The notes: generated by a model from the letters alone, not told the origin. Numbered from the stretch's first letter, positions 33,677 through 46,777 are shown. The stretch: 64,000 bases of DNA from Mariannaea sp. PMI_226 (GCA_024336345.1 JANFOG010000005.1:744001-808000); one strand, 5' to 3'. Numbers and translations: made by a program.

Positions 33677-34499
33677 ATGGAGGTGACGAACGGTAATGTC
33701 CCTCAGGGCGAGGAAGCCCCAGCTGGTGCGGCCAATGACTATAAGCTTAAATTTTGTACCGTGTGTGCGAGTAACAACAATCGGTTCGTAGAGTTCCCAT
33801 CAAGAGTCAAGTGACTCCTTATCATTGACTCCGTAACGCAGATCGATGGAGGCACATCTCCGACTGTCGCAAGCCAACTATCCTGTCATTTCTTTTGGGA
33901 CCGGATCTCTTGTTCGACTGCCTGGTCCCACTATCACTCAACCCAATGTCTACCATTTCAACAAAACTTCGTATGATAGTATATATAAGGAGCTTGAGGC
34001 CAAGGACCAGCGTCTTTACAAGAACAATGGCATCTTGAATATGATAAACAGAAACCGAGGGGTCAAATGGGGGCCGGAACGCTGGCAAGACTGGCAAGTC
34101 GGTGTACCTCGTCTCCAGCACTCCAACGACCGAGGCAGTGATGGTACTGAAGGCGGACTGGTAGACATCGTGATCACTTGTGAAGAACGATGTTGGGATG
34201 CCGTCATCGATGATCTCCTTAACCGTGGCTCACCTCTCAACCGACCAGTACACGTGATAAACGTCGAAATTAGAGACAACCATGAAGAAGCTGCTATTGG
34301 CGGGCAAGGCATCTTGGACCTTGCCAATTCGCTAAACGCCGTTGCCGTTGAGGAACGGGCTGCTATAGGTGCTGCTGCTTTCGACAGCGGAAATTCATTT
34401 AGCCGAGCCACCTTTGATGATCGAGTCCCAGACATCTTGGCAGCCTGGCAAGAACGATGGCCAAATCTACCGGCCACATGGACCGTTGCCTGGTTTTAG
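33677..34499 (+). CDS. ssu72: RNA polymerase II CTD phosphatase Ssu72
   Basis: Two exons, 33677-33783 and 33842-34499, giving 254 residues. The catalytic CX5RS loop reads CASNNNRS (C30, R36, S37), followed by MEAH, SFGTGS and VRLPG, which are Ssu72 hallmarks. Further motifs are [15 protein letters not shown] and the CEERCWD segment with the likely general-acid Asp. The enzyme removes phosphate from Ser5/Ser7 of the RNA polymerase II C-terminal domain and acts in the cleavage/polyadenylation factor in the nucleus. The 58-nt intron splits the codon of catalytic R36 and uses a non-consensus GTTCGT donor, with a normal GCAG acceptor. Without splicing the product would lack everything after the catalytic Cys loop. 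The start is the only ATG before the conserved region in that frame. Confidence 0.95.
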
Positions 34500-37400
34500 A
34501 ATGGAACACAGTTCATCCCAATTTCGTCAATGCTGAGATGGAAGTCTTGTACAGAACACATCTCTCTCTGAGAGCAATATTCTGTTCCACAGGTCTGAAC
34601 CTGTTACCGAACTCTCCTCAGTTCAGAAGATTTTCACGAGGAAGTTTTTGGATCCAAATCAACGGGGCCATAGGAATACCTTGTGTCTCAGGATCTTGTC
34701 TGGCTGCCCATTTGGTGACAGCCTAACCAAAACTCATGGCGTAATATGCCATCACTAATATATGTCGAGGGTGGCTATTCCCTCCATAGTCCACACTAGC
34801 TCTTGGCTGGCTGGGGACTGACTACCCGCCAGATCTTCTCGATGGAGTTCAATGGAGAGATATGCGCATCGTTTCTCAGATACATCAGCTGGGGGATAAC
34901 AGTTTCAGGTCCCTTCCCCGGCGCCTGTTTCCTAATTTCCAACTGAGCTTGCTCAGCAACCTTCTCTCCTGTTCTCGGATTTCTCGATGGACAGAAGTGG
35001 CCTTCTGCATGTGGTTCTATCGGCGTTGTTCAGAGAGATAAGTGACCGAACTGTTGCCACTATTCTCTACTCGAGTGACTCTTGACCTCAGGGGTCAATT
35101 AGATCATGACCCTCATGTTTTGAATGCATTTACGAGTTGAGTCGACATCTGGGCACAATGATGCTGGCCTAGCTCAACAGCCCAGCACTGATGTCCCCCC
35201 TGTTATCTCCATTCAAACAACAAAGGTGACAGGTATCTATATAAATGAGGGATTATCATTGATGCGCAGGGTTACGAGTTTTCCCAATAAAACACGACGT
35301 CTGCATAATAAATGGAGTGTATTAAGAATAGACAACACTCTAATGCTGTGCATTTCTTTGCAACTTCGTAGGTTGCATCTTAACTTGTTTTCATTTTTTG
35401 ATGGTTTTTTTTTCCCCACTTGAACATGAACCTGTAAGCGTTCAAAGCAGGTTTATGCAATCACGGCCGGTCCTTCGGAGAGGGCTGGCCAGCCCCGAAA
35501 TGGAGATTCGGGACTCTAGAAGGATCCTAGAAGAGGTTTGTGTGTAGTTCCATGAACCCTGTTGTGCCTAGTTTCCCAGTCAGGTTCCCACACGATCCTC
35601 TTCCTCGTGGGTCTTGTTCATCCCCGGGAATTCCGTGGACGCAGAATGGCGGCTAAAAACCAGCATCCTGAGGCTCGATGCAGATTACTGGCATGGGGAC
35701 TTGTCAGGATCTGGAAGCAACTCAACGATGGGACATGCAGGGAGTCTAGGATATGGGAGATTTTGGTCGAGACTCAGCCTCCGCCCCTTTCGGTGGCGGG
35801 ACCGGGGGAGGGAACAATCAGGCCCTGCCCTGCCCATGACAGATTAAGTCCTAGACCGACTTCCAATGGGTGCTCCATGCATTTCTACATGTTGCAAAAA
35901 GGACCCTGTACAAATGCCCTAGTGTAAATCCATATTGTTTTGTTCTCACGATCCGGCCTGTTCAATCTGGATGAAGCTACTGAGAGGCTTTGTGACTCTC
36001 GATGGATATCAAGTTGTCTACCCAATAGAGTTACACGAAGGGGGGAAGGGGGGGGGGGTTCAAATATTGCGTATTGTAGCCCTATAGATCTAGATGTCTC
36101 CTTCTCATAACTGGACACTTTGTGCAAGGTTGTGACGCTGGAACAAGAATGCAAAGTTCTTAGTCAGGGGGCAGGGCATGACTGTGGATCTGAGACCTAC
36201 AAGTATGTGCCTTGATATTTGTAACAGAACGTTGAATTTGAAATAACTCGGACTAGTCGTTCATGGTTGACCAGGTATGGCCTCCGAAAAAGAATAAAAT
36301 AAAATAAATAAGACTATTCAGAAGGCACCAGTCGACGATTCTTCGGGCTTTCTACCCGCCTCATTCTGATCAGTTCATCTTCTCAGCGTCGTCAAACCCT
36401 CTCCGTGTGGTATCAGAAGAAACGCCACCTTGAGGAAGATCTGGATTCTGACAGCTGCAACTGCGGTATAGCGCGGCCAGACTCCTTCGGCACAGCAGGC
36501 ACAGCAGGCCATGCCAAACTTAATCACTCGCGCGGCCACACGTTGCCCTTTCAGGCTGGAGTGGCATCCATAATGGATGCTGATCTAGCCAACCACGACG
36601 CCAAAGTAGAAGGAGGGTGGCATCGGGCATCTTGGACGATGGGTCGACGGGTGCTTTCTTTGACGAATCAGTGGTCCTCTCCTGGAACCCAAGTCGGTGG
36701 TCGGGGTATCGTGAGGACCGCTCCCGCCCCAAACGCTGCCGGCTTCAGGGGTATAGCGCCAGTTGATAGCGGCCGTGGCTGCTGTCTAGCCCTTCTGTCT
36801 ATGGGAGTGAGGAAGGTAATAGAAGGCTGGCTCGCTGGTTGGTTCAGCTACCCACGGTAGATTCAGCGGTTAGTTCCAGCGACTACCCTCTACCTTGCTA
36901 CCTACCTACTTCGTAGAGGTACTGTGTATTCCCCCGGTCGTAGGGGAGGGAACCACCCAAATACCACAAGTTAATTACCAAAGGTCACAAGCAAGAAGCA
37001 AGACGCTGGTAGCCTCTGTCAAGTGTTCCTGAAGGTACCTGGCGTTCACGCCTTTTCAACTACTTCTGTCTCTTGCATCTGTATCTCAACTAGCCGCCCA
37101 CCAGCCTGGCCATTCATCGCTTTTGTTTTCAACATTGCTGCAGTCAGTCACACACCATCCCATGATCTGTTCTTGGCTGCCCGTCAGCTGGTGAGAACAA
37201 ACAGCTAGGCCACAGCTACAATTACAGCTGAAGTAACGGACGCGCCCGGTCGTTTGACAGCCGTTCCCGCCATTTTGTTCCGTTACCTGATGACAACCCT
37301 TTGTTCATTATTCAAACGTTCCATCGTCGTCATCCCCAGGTCCGCAGTACGTACATCTTGCTCCATCGACTGCCAGTTGGTGGATTCGAGAAATTGCAGT

Positions 37401-38334
37401 CGGTTGTCGATATTAATTGCTCGCAGGGGGGAGGGGGGCCTTGCCAGCTGGGCTACCACCCGACCGACCGATAGTTCAGTTCCCAAACTTCAAGATCTGA
37501 TCCGTTCACCAGAACTCAGAGAATCACATGAGCGCAAATAGTTGGATACCGTCTCCCTTGCACAGATAATGCACACTGGGCTGTACGAACTGTCCGGAGT
37601 ACAGAGTATTTTATTGACAGTGTGAAGCTACCTCTTGATCACTTTGTTTTGGGGCCCTCCTCTGAACCATTTTCCTGCGCGGTGTACTCCATACGGAAAC
37701 CGGGTATTCAACCTACCACATAATTAATTACATACGCAGACGCGCCAGCTACGCCCCGTGCACCCCCGATTTTCTGACCTTGACCCAACCCCCCTTTTGG
37801 GAGAAACCCCCCCCCCCCTCTTCCTCCACTTCAGACGATTCGCTTCGCTGCTCGTTCATCGTTCGCCGTGGAGTCGTTGTATCGTCTCTGTGCTTGTTCC
37901 ACAGGCCCCAACGCACCTCGGAGGTAATCAGCTCATCCCCTTCCCCGGTGCCATTCCTTCTCTAATCTCCCCATTCAACTACCGCAAGGCTTTGACGGGT
38001 CAAGTCAAAACTTGACCACTTATTATTTATTTTTTCTCTAACACTATTCTCCCCGTCTCAACACCCCCCCTCCCATCCTCAAAGAAAAGCTCCCCAGACA
38101 CCCAAATACCGTTGGCGGCCTGCAGAGAAGCTTGGCGTTCCGCCCCCTGAAGGATAACCAGCCGTGTGGGGGAACCTAGCCGCCGATTCCAGGGACGACA
38201 CACACACACCTACATTTCCTTCTGGTCCAGTGTGGCGCTCCTTGTGAGACAAACCGAGCAAGTCTAGTTAGTTTTATCTCCCTCCGAGCACTCGCTGCGC
38301 GCCAACTTTCTTCTCGACCTCTTCCTACACAATC
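34500..38334. other. 3.8 kb spacer between ssu72 and spa2
   Basis: No frame with a recognisable domain or good start. A 151-codon frame at 36405-36860 looks like chance. Repeats are a TACCTACC cluster at 36885-36925 and a C homopolymer at 37807-37818. The last ~600 bases are C/T-rich and probably hold the spa2 promoter and leader. Confidence 0.5.
37807..37818 (+). repeat. C homopolymer (12)
   Basis: Twelve C in a row about 515 bases upstream of the spa2 start. Prone to length error in sequencing and to slippage. Confidence 0.75.
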
Positions 38335-41229
38335 ATGAGCATCAGTTTGGGTCGCAATGCGCCACTCTCTCCCATCTCTGTAGGAGGTAGCGAATACTCC
38401 GTCTCCAAGTACCAAGGCCCCGACGACCCTTCATATCAGACCGGTCGCGCCAACCTCATTTCACCCCCCAACTCGGGTGGCTCAAACGCCAACATGAGCA
38501 TGAATGGCTTCCCTTCAGCACCTAGAAGCAATGGCGGGCCTTCGCCGCCCGCCTCTATTGCTGCCCGTTCTAGCAATGGCACAAATATCTACGCCAGGAG
38601 TGAGAGCGGTCGCAACAGCGTTCGGGCAGATCTTGATGAATCTATCTTGAGCGAGCATTACGTAGCGCTCCGAGCTTTCCTGATTTCACGCGATCCAAAC
38701 TACAAGCAGCCCCCAAACAAGGCCCGGGACAAGCTCCTGCGGCTCTCTTCAGTTCAATTTTACGAGCTCAGCACCGATGTTTATGACGAGTTGATACGAA
38801 GACAAGCCACTGCCAGAACTCCCCCCAACGCTCCCACCGGCCCTCCACCATTTCTGCAACCCGAAAAGACCTTCCACCCGAAGAGGAACCAGGCCCGCCA
38901 GAGGTTATCATCTCTCGGACCTCCTCGATTTCGAGACCTCGCCGCAGATGTTTTCCACGAGCTTGAACGCCGTTTCCCACGCTTTGTGGGAGGTGACCTT
39001 CCGCGCACAGGAAGTCCCATGTCGATCCGAGGAGGACCCATCAGCCGGACTGGCACTCCTGTAAACGGAAACTTCCCGCCTAGGGGCCAAAGCCGTATGA
39101 GAAGGCCATCCGATGCTCCATCTATGAGAGGCCACCCACAGCAAGATGCATATGGAATGCCGGCATCACCAGGGGTTTCCAACGGCGACTATGGACGGCC
39201 AACCCCCAAGCAGCTCAATCAGAATAACACTATCGTGCCGAATAAAAGTACTATGCTAGAAGAGGATGACGAGGGCGATTCCTTTGCCTTGGAGCAGGTT
39301 ACGAACCGCGAAAGCAAACGAAGCGCCGGTAGCGGTGTGACCTCTGAGGTTGGTGATTTATTAAACTTTGTGACGAAAGGGATCCCGATACTAATAATAA
39401 TCCTCCCCTTTTTTAGGCCGACAAGAAGCTTATGGAAGATTACCAAACACAGATACGAGAACTACGCGAGAAAATTGACGGCATGGAGGATGCTATGAAG
39501 AAGAAGGAAGACGAGATGAACAGCGCTTTGGACCAGGAGCGGGCTCGATCGACCGCTGCCGAGCTCGAGAAACAGGAATGGAAGAACCTCCGGATCGATC
39601 TTGAGAACCAGTTAGCCGAAGCCCAGAACTTAAACGAGTCGATGGAGCAAGAGTTGCAACGAGTGCGTGATGACCACGAGTCGGAAACCCGAGAGCTTCG
39701 AGAAGAGGTAGCTGCTGCGCAGCAAAGCAAGAGAAGCGTGGCCCCAGGCGACGCTGACTCTGAATTACAACGAGAGAACGAGGAACTTCGCCATTCATTA
39801 GCAGAACAGCAACAGGTTACAGAAGAGGTTCGGCATGAAGCTGAGGAGTTCTTACAAGAGATGCGAATGCTCTCCCAGCAGAGCGGTGCAACCTATGAAC
39901 GCCAGGCGGAACTCGAAAAGACAATTGAGAATCTGGAGCATGAGGTCCGAGAGTGGAGGAACCGTTATGCCCGCACCAAGACGCAATTGAGAAACATGCG
40001 CGCCTCTTCTATGGGTGCCGGAATCGAGCATAATGCCGCTAAATTCATCCAGGACAAGGGATATGTTGACAGCAACGGTCTTATCAAGGACGTGCATGTT
40101 ACCAAATTCCAAATCGCCATTGACGACCTGCTACAGAGATCTCGGACCGGAGACCCAGAAACGGTGATCGACGCTATGAAGTCGGTCGTTGTCAGCGTGC
40201 GCCGAATGACTAAGGATATTGACCTTGCCCAGCAGCAGCCCAAGAACGAGGAGATGGCCCAACAGCAGAAACAGCTGCGATCCAAGGTCTCGGTAACGGC
40301 AAACAGCCTGATCACAGCCTCCAAAAACTTCGCCGCTGGTGCCGGGATTTCACCAGTCTCCCTACTAGATGCCGCCGCATCCCACCTCTCAGCTTCTATT
40401 GTGGACCTACTTCAGCTAGTGAAGATCCGGATCACACCTGCCGAAGAACTGGACGATGAAGACGAAGGAACCATTACACCCGTGGAATCCACCGGTTTCT
40501 TTTCTCCACACAGCATCCACCAAGCATCTGCTACCCAGGGTACGCTCCCCCAGCAGGCTTTCCAAGGCCTTGGCGGTGTTAGAGCGAGCGCAAACTCATC
40601 CGCCTATAGCCCTATGAATTCTCCCCGATCTTCTGTGGACGCCAATACTCGGAACCGACCTATTTCCAAGCCAGATAGCCTGTCCAACGGAATGCATTAC
40701 AGCTCAGCAGTCCCTATTGCTCTCGCCATTAATGGAAATGGGGCTCCTCATCCGGACAACACGCGAGTTGCTCAGGACCTCAAGGTAAGCATTTCATAGC
40801 ATATGCCACTTGTGAACTATCACTGACTATTTTCCCTATCCCTAGCTGTATCTGGAGGACCAGAATGCTGTCCTTGTTTCTGAGGTTCAGAATCTTGTGA
40901 GCACTGTGCGTGGCGAGGCCAACATTCGCCAAATCGCAGCTGAAATCGACTCGATCTCTGCCGTTGTGGGCAAGATTATAGCCGAGGCAGAGTCCAGCGG
41001 CTACGGGGACATGATTTCTCAGCTATCAAACTGTCGAGCAAGACTCCTTGAAGCAGGCGACCGTGGTGAGGATATGGCTAATATCGGTATCGGCGCCAAC
41101 GCCACCGAATGGCGACAGTGGACCCAAACGTTGCCACCTATCGCATTCGAAACGGCCAGAGAAGCCAAGGAATTTATCCAGCGGATCGATTGGGTCGTCA
41201 ATTCAGGCGGAGTTGATGAATTTTCCTAG
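38335..41229 (+). CDS. spa2: polarisome scaffold Spa2
   Basis: Three exons, 38335-39348, 39417-40784 and 40846-41229, giving 921 residues. After a disordered start come two GIT/SHD repeats (about residues 106-158 and 183-218), each with the ARxxLxxLSxxxFxEL(S/A)xDVxxEL pattern typical of Spa2 and GIT proteins. A Pro/Gly-rich linker follows, then a long coiled coil (about 340-540), a helical middle and a conserved C-terminal block in exon 3. Spa2 gathers formins, Bud6 and MAPK-kinase components at hyphal tips and septa. Intron 1 (68 nt) uses the non-consensus donor GTTGGT but joins in phase directly to ADKKLMEDY, as expected for the family. Intron 2 is 61 nt with GTAAGC. The domain order and the frame continuity across exons make this secure. 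Confidence 0.94.
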
Positions 41230-41830
41230 TCATCCTGCCCTCTTTCTTGACAGTAGCCTGAGCGGGACCACCGGCGATTGGTTGCGTGTTGGGTTGCTAT
41301 TTTCAACTTCAACTGGGAGGATACTTTGATACCCCCTTTTCTCTTCATGCATGATTGTGCCATTAGATATGGTACCATTTCTATTCGTTCGCTTCATTGG
41401 ATTTAAGTGTTGAAGAGGAAAGTTTTTAAACGACGAGCGTGTATCAAAACTTGGTGATGGGTTTCGACGAATTGTGGACACAAAGACATGGTTGGGTAAT
41501 GCCGCGCATGGCATGGCGTTGGACATGAATTTTTTCGTTCTTTGTTGTTGCATAAGGTGATGATACACCCAGGGTGGGCAGTATGTTTGGTATGGTTGCG
41601 AACCGCATCTCTTGTGTGTTATCATGAGCGACGGAGACAACTTGGCTTTTGCTCAATGCTGTTGAGAGGATTGATGAATGATAGTAGACATTAAAGAATA
41701 AAGAATACAACTCTCGTGGTTGTCTGATCAGCCTTTTGTATTGCAGAACTGGTCTTGGGTCAACATCGTGGAGTATGTGTGCTCATGTCTTGCAAAGTTT
41801 GGCTGTTCAAGGATTGGCTTGTACTGTCAG

Positions 41831-41860
41831 ATATGTATGTATATATATATGTGTGTGTGT
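41831..41860. repeat. TA/TG microsatellite
   Basis: ATGTATGTATATATA followed by TG repeats in the spa2 3' spacer. A simple repeat. Confidence 0.7.
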
Positions 41861-42727
41861 CTATAGATATCTACATTTCTACACATGTGCCCTCATCGTA
41901 TCGTCCCTCCTAGCATTCCCATTCTGACATTTGCAATATGCAGGGTACATCGACTCCTTGAACGTGATTGCAAGAAGTAATATACAAGGCTTTGTCATGC
42001 ATCTGTGGAAACGAAGTTAAGTCATCGTCAAGAGAAGGTCTACTATTGTACTCAAAGGGGGAAGCTCTTTGGGCGTCTCGGGCCTGAGGGAGTTAGACTG
42101 CATGAGAGAGTCAGACCTAGTCTAGAGGAAGGATATGAGCAAGTTGGCCAGCTAATCGTGGTGAGAACAGGCATCTACCAGCAAGGCATCTACAGCCCTT
42201 TATTTCTGGCCGATCCCTAACCCCTCATATACGATGCACATATGAAATATTTGCATCAAGCCGAGGACAGAATACCGTAGGGTTGAACTGCGAAGTGTTG
42301 GAACGTGGTACGTATGACGAACTGATGCGTCGATTCCTTGCATGCCCCAGCTTCTTCGAGGAATGTAACCTTGCATGCAGTAGAATATGTAATACGACCT
42401 GCACGTTTTCGTGTGTAAGTGTATCTGTGCAGTGGCGTATAGTGAAATTGATATAGGAAGATTCGAGACAGGTGATTTTGAGGAGTACGTCACAGAACCT
42501 GGTCGTAGACATATCGTATTTGCTTTCCTTGTCATATCCTGGTTGTTGGTCAATTTAATGTCAGAGGAAGTTATCACAAATGTAGGACGGTCATCATCAA
42601 CCTAAGAGGAGTGCAGTTGTATTTTCTTGTTCCCACGCCAGTTGATGATGTGTAGCATTCGCCAGAATTTGAAATAGAATTGGCTCTGAAGCCGGCCCGC
42701 TTCTATGTGTCAATGAATAGGTATTTT

Positions 42728-42766
42728 ACCTACCTGCCTGCCTATCTGCCTACCTGCCTACCCATC
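42728..42766 (+). repeat. CCTA/CCTG tetranucleotide repeat
   Basis: Nine or so imperfect CCTA, CCTG and TCTG units in tandem. This is the longest example of the TACC-type word that recurs in the spacers of this window. Confidence 0.7.
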
Positions 42767-44512
42767 TAAATGACTAGTTACCTAGGTCCTTTACGATGCG
42801 TGTGACGGCGTGTGCTTCTCTGAAATTAGACAGGAATAATATGTTCTGTTAGACGCCTTGCAACCTGCATGCAGGGGTAGTAGTTACGGGCAAAGGCACA
42901 TATAAATCACTGGCCAATGGTATTTCACAGGTCAGTATGCTTGTTTGGGTACTCATGGATCTTCTTGCAGCCGAAATGGCAGGGTTAGATCCTCGTTGAA
43001 CGATACTGCTGATGGGTTCAAAAGGAGCAACCGCATTGCCAGTTTTTGGGCAAACCCTCGTAGCACAAAGCTTTTGTCTAGGTAATCTCCATTGATTGGC
43101 TCGTAAAACTACACAGTAGACCCTACATGATTCAAAAGCACAGTTGCGGCTCTGCGGCTCTGGAAGAGTGGCCATGATTGGCTTGTAAGACGGAGGGACA
43201 CGGTGCGGTCACACACACAGCATGCAACAATGGTCCACTTCTGTCGATTCATTTTAGACTGCCGCTAGAAGAATTCTCAGGCAACCTAAGTTTACTGTAC
43301 CAACATGTAGCCGCGCGTATTAGTTGCGGCTCTGCGTCGGTCCTTTGCTGTTCGTACAGTACGTAGGTACCTCTACGGAATAAGGCATTTTCTTGATGAC
43401 GAAAATTCAATGCTTTAGGGGGGGAAAGCTGGCATTGGCTCCTTTTTTTTCAGCTTTTCTTTATCGCTACTTTATTTTTCTTGACGAGTGAAAAGAGAAA
43501 AGGGACATAAAGGTGTGATTCGCCCTGAACATCCGGTTCCGGGATTCGAGAAACACTAATCTTCAGACATCTTCGACTTGAACGCTGTGTTGAAGTTCCT
43601 TTTTTCTCAGTACAATTCAATCTCACCTCCGTCTTTTCCTCTGACTATGAAGGTGCCTACAATTTAGATATAATGCTACGTATTACATATAACCCATAAC
43701 TTCCATTTGTATTGCTTACCTGCCTTCCTCTACGCACGCTGCTGTTTATCTTGGGGGCTTGCAACTCTCGAGCACTTACGGCAGTTTGGTACGGGTACTT
43801 TGCAGAACATTGCTCCAGTTATGGAGGTAGGCACGCACCAAACTCAATGCAGCACCAGCTACCTTGCAGGTAACCTCTACAGCGCCCGCACCGCAGGAAC
43901 AGGTTCATGAAGAGGTACAGGTACCGGCACAGTACGAACACACCCCACCTCTCTTTCCTTCCTGCCGTCGTGAGCAAGCAGCAGAACAGCCCAATGAGTC
44001 GGCATGCGCCGAGTTTGTTTCCGTTGTTTGCGCTTTCCAAAAAGTTGATGGGCACAGTTCTATCCAGCCCTTTGTCTTCATCTGTCGTCCCATCCCCTTG
44101 CGACTCTACTTCATTCACTCATTCATCTTCCCTCTCAACTCTCAATACAACCCAGTCGCATCCCGTACCCAAGTGGCGACGACTGCAATCAACCCACCCT
44201 AGCCACCCCGCATCCGCCGCTCATCGTCGCATGAGGAACCGCAATCCCCTCCTCGCACTTTGCTACTCGGTTCCCGCCAACTTTGCGCCCTACTTGCGCC
44301 TTATTTGTTCTCCCGGCCGTTTCCCAATCGACCCGCGTCTGAATTCTTGACTCCCGTCGTTCCTGTTCTTGTCCCTGTCCCTGTCCCCCTTCCTCCCGCT
44401 TCAATTCGCCGCTTTTCACCGCCGTCGCCTCAGGTTCTGTGCTCCCTCTCACAACGCCACACTTTGACTCGGGTGCATCACAACAGGGTCCGAGAGGCCC
44501 CCTCCCACCTCA

Positions 44513-46009
44513 ATGGATTCTCAACTGGCGGTACCAGAAGCCGCGATACTGCCATCCGCTCCTCAGGACCATCATCCAGCCGTTACTCCAACTGATCGCG
44601 ATGTCGTGGTCGGTTCCCTGTTCCACAATTGCCCGCAAGGCGAACCAGACCAGGGTCTTGATGTAACCCCCACCAGTTGCCAGCAGAACTTATTATCAAT
44701 ATCAGCGGCAGATCTACAATGCAATGACCACAAGCTTCCTTCCGCTACACCTCCACCCCCCCTCACAGCAGCCTCCTCCTCTTCTTCCTCTTCTTCCTCT
44801 TCCTCCTCTCTTCCCAATGACGTCGGTTTGCCGAAAAGCCCTGACGGGAGTTCCTCCCTCAGCGACTTGGATCCCAGCGAATTCGTCATCGAGCACGATT
44901 ACGACGGTCTCGAGGACCAACGGGTTTTGCGCCTGAAGCCGACTGTGAACCAATGGAACGACTTTCCTGCCATACTTTCATTTGCTCGACACATGGGCGC
45001 AGAAGATGATGGCTGCTTCAAGATAATTCTGCCAAGTCAACTTCAAGATGCCCTCCCGGAGAAGAGTGCTCACAAAGTACCTGCAAATGCATACAGACCG
45101 TCTCAGATCAAGAAGAACAGCTTCTGGCGCGTTAACACTGTGCCATCTGAGGGTTCCTTTCATGCGCCAGACCTTCCCGGGTCGGAATATACGTCTAGTG
45201 CACTTGAAGCACTTGACGATCTTCGCAAGATGTTCCGCAAGAGTAATCGAAAACAGATCCGGAACGTTCGCTATCGGGTCGACGTCCCCGCATGGACGCC
45301 GGATCAGCGCCGTGCCGCCGGCGTGCCTGAACGGAGTCCCATCCACCCACTGAAGGGAGACAAACTGGACCACACAAGAGCCATCATCCCGGGAATTCAT
45401 ACGCCGTATGTCTACGAGTCCGGTCCCCACTTCGGCGCCAGCTTCCAGATCCATGCCGAAGACTTTCGACTGGTGTCACTGAATCACCTGTACAAGGGTC
45501 GCAAGATCTGGATTGTTGTACCATCCACAGCTGTCGATATTGCTGAGGAAGCTCTCGGGCGAAAACAAGGCTGCTCCCAGTTTATGCGTCATCGTGCTGA
45601 GTTCTTCTTCCCTAACAAACTTGAGAAGCTCGGTATACCTTTCCGCATCGTTGACCAACGCCCCGGTGAGACCATTGTCATCTTACCCGACGCCTACCAC
45701 GAGGGCTTCAGCACGGGATATACTATCGCGGAAGCCAAGAATTACGCTGACCCAAGCTGGACCACGGACACATACCAGCCGTGTGAGGCAAGCTGCAAGC
45801 TCGTCACGGCGATACCAGCTGAATTTATGAGACCCCTTGGGGATGGAGAGAAACGTCTGGATTTATGTGCAGCCTACACACCGACGATGACGCCTAGAGA
45901 AGCTTTGTCGCCTCATCAAGTGCTTACACCACCAGAAACCACGAAGCGGGCGTTGAGCGACGAAGATGAAAGCCAACGGGATATCAAACGACTCAAAGGT
46001 GTACAATAG
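44513..46009 (+). CDS. JmjC-domain oxygenase (putative demethylase)
   Basis: Single exon, 498 residues. A low-complexity N-terminus includes a run of 13 or so serines (near residue 90-102). The JmjC domain covers about 290-420. It keeps the Fe(II) triad: H314 and E316 in IHAED, and H396 in DAYHEGFSTG. It also has the GYTIAEAKNYA segment like KDM4/JARID-type JmjC folds, followed by a Cys-bearing stretch (about 415-430). The C-terminus has a basic KRLK, a possible nuclear signal. JmjC proteins use 2-oxoglutarate and Fe(II) to demethylate histone lysines or hydroxylate proteins. No PHD, Tudor or clear JmjN domain is visible, so the substrate is open. It is convergent with the membrane glycoprotein gene. 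Active-site residues look intact. Confidence 0.88.
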   Translation: MDSQLAVPEAAILPSAPQDHHPAVTPTDRDVVVGSLFHNCPQGEPDQGLDVTPTSCQQNLLSISAADLQCNDHKLPSATPPPPLTAASSSSSSSSSSSSLPNDVGLPKSPDGSSSLSDLDPSEFVIEHDYDGLEDQRVLRLKPTVNQWNDFPAILSFARHMGAEDDGCFKIILPSQLQDALPEKSAHKVPANAYRPSQIKKNSFWRVNTVPSEGSFHAPDLPGSEYTSSALEALDDLRKMFRKSNRKQIRNVRYRVDVPAWTPDQRRAAGVPERSPIHPLKGDKLDHTRAIIPGIHTPYVYESGPHFGASFQIHAEDFRLVSLNHLYKGRKIWIVVPSTAVDIAEEALGRKQGCSQFMRHRAEFFFPNKLEKLGIPFRIVDQRPGETIVILPDAYHEGFSTGYTIAEAKNYADPSWTTDTYQPCEASCKLVTAIPAEFMRPLGDGEKRLDLCAAYTPTMTPREALSPHQVLTPPETTKRALSDEDESQRDIKRLKGVQ

Positions 46010-46777
46010 GCGCATTAAGGGCGGGTTAAGGAGTTTCTCTTTGGTTTCTATTTGTTTCCTATGTTGGGTGGACAGGGTAGGGCGGTGATTGTGTTTTTTT
46101 TCCTGTTACAAAAAGGACGAACTGTACTATGACTTCGGAATACCCACTGGGCACAGTAAAGGTGTGCGTTGCTTCATCGGCCAATGGCAAATTCGCTGAT
46201 CGATAATGGAATTTTAATCATGTTTCTGTCTCGTTGAGTCTCATTGTTTTTGGGTTTGGGGGAAAGGGTAGACCGAGGGAAAACGTACTCTAACCATCTG
46301 GGGGTCAAAAGGTCACTGGTGTTTTTGGGGACAGGCGAGTCTGGAAAGGGTCTCTCTCTCCTTTGGCTTGCCATTGATTAGTGTGGTCATCTCGTCACGA
46401 CACATAATGTCTTTGCTTATGTGTCGTTTGTCTGTCACAATCTGGCTAGCCAATATAATTTGTTTTGTTCGTCCCATCTCTCACACAAACAAATGTTGTG
46501 AATTGCTACTTGACTATATCGTATTATGTTTTATCATGACGCATCATGTCAGTCGTTACTCCAACCTTTCTTGAAACATATCCTTGCTCGTTTATATTCG
46601 AAATGCATGTCATGTGGAAATGAGAATTTGACCAAATCATTCCGCAGGGTTTTGTTTTTATGCCCGTCCGCTTCTTTCCTCTCCCCCCCTCTTCTCTCCC
46701 CTCGTTTATTTGTCTCCTCTCCCTCTCTCTGCTTCTTCCGTATACCTATATTATTCACTACTCCACGCCTGCTGAAT
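46010..46777. other. convergent 3' intergenic region
   Basis: Between the stop codons of the JmjC gene (+) and the membrane glycoprotein gene (-). No supportable gene. A C/T-rich stretch lies at 46670-46740. Confidence 0.5.

Larger units (their letters stand above)
41230..44512. other. 3.3 kb spacer between spa2 and JmjC gene
   Basis: spa2 3' region, then low-information sequence. Contains the TA/TG microsatellite at 41831-41860 and a CCTA/CCTG run at 42728-42766. The last ~200 bases are C/T-rich with repeated TGTCCC/TCCCTG words just before the JmjC gene. No supportable gene. Confidence 0.5.

Noticed and set aside
36405..36860. 151-codon open frame on the plus strand
   Set aside because: Starts with a non-ATG codon, no recognised domain, low-information composition; probably chance.
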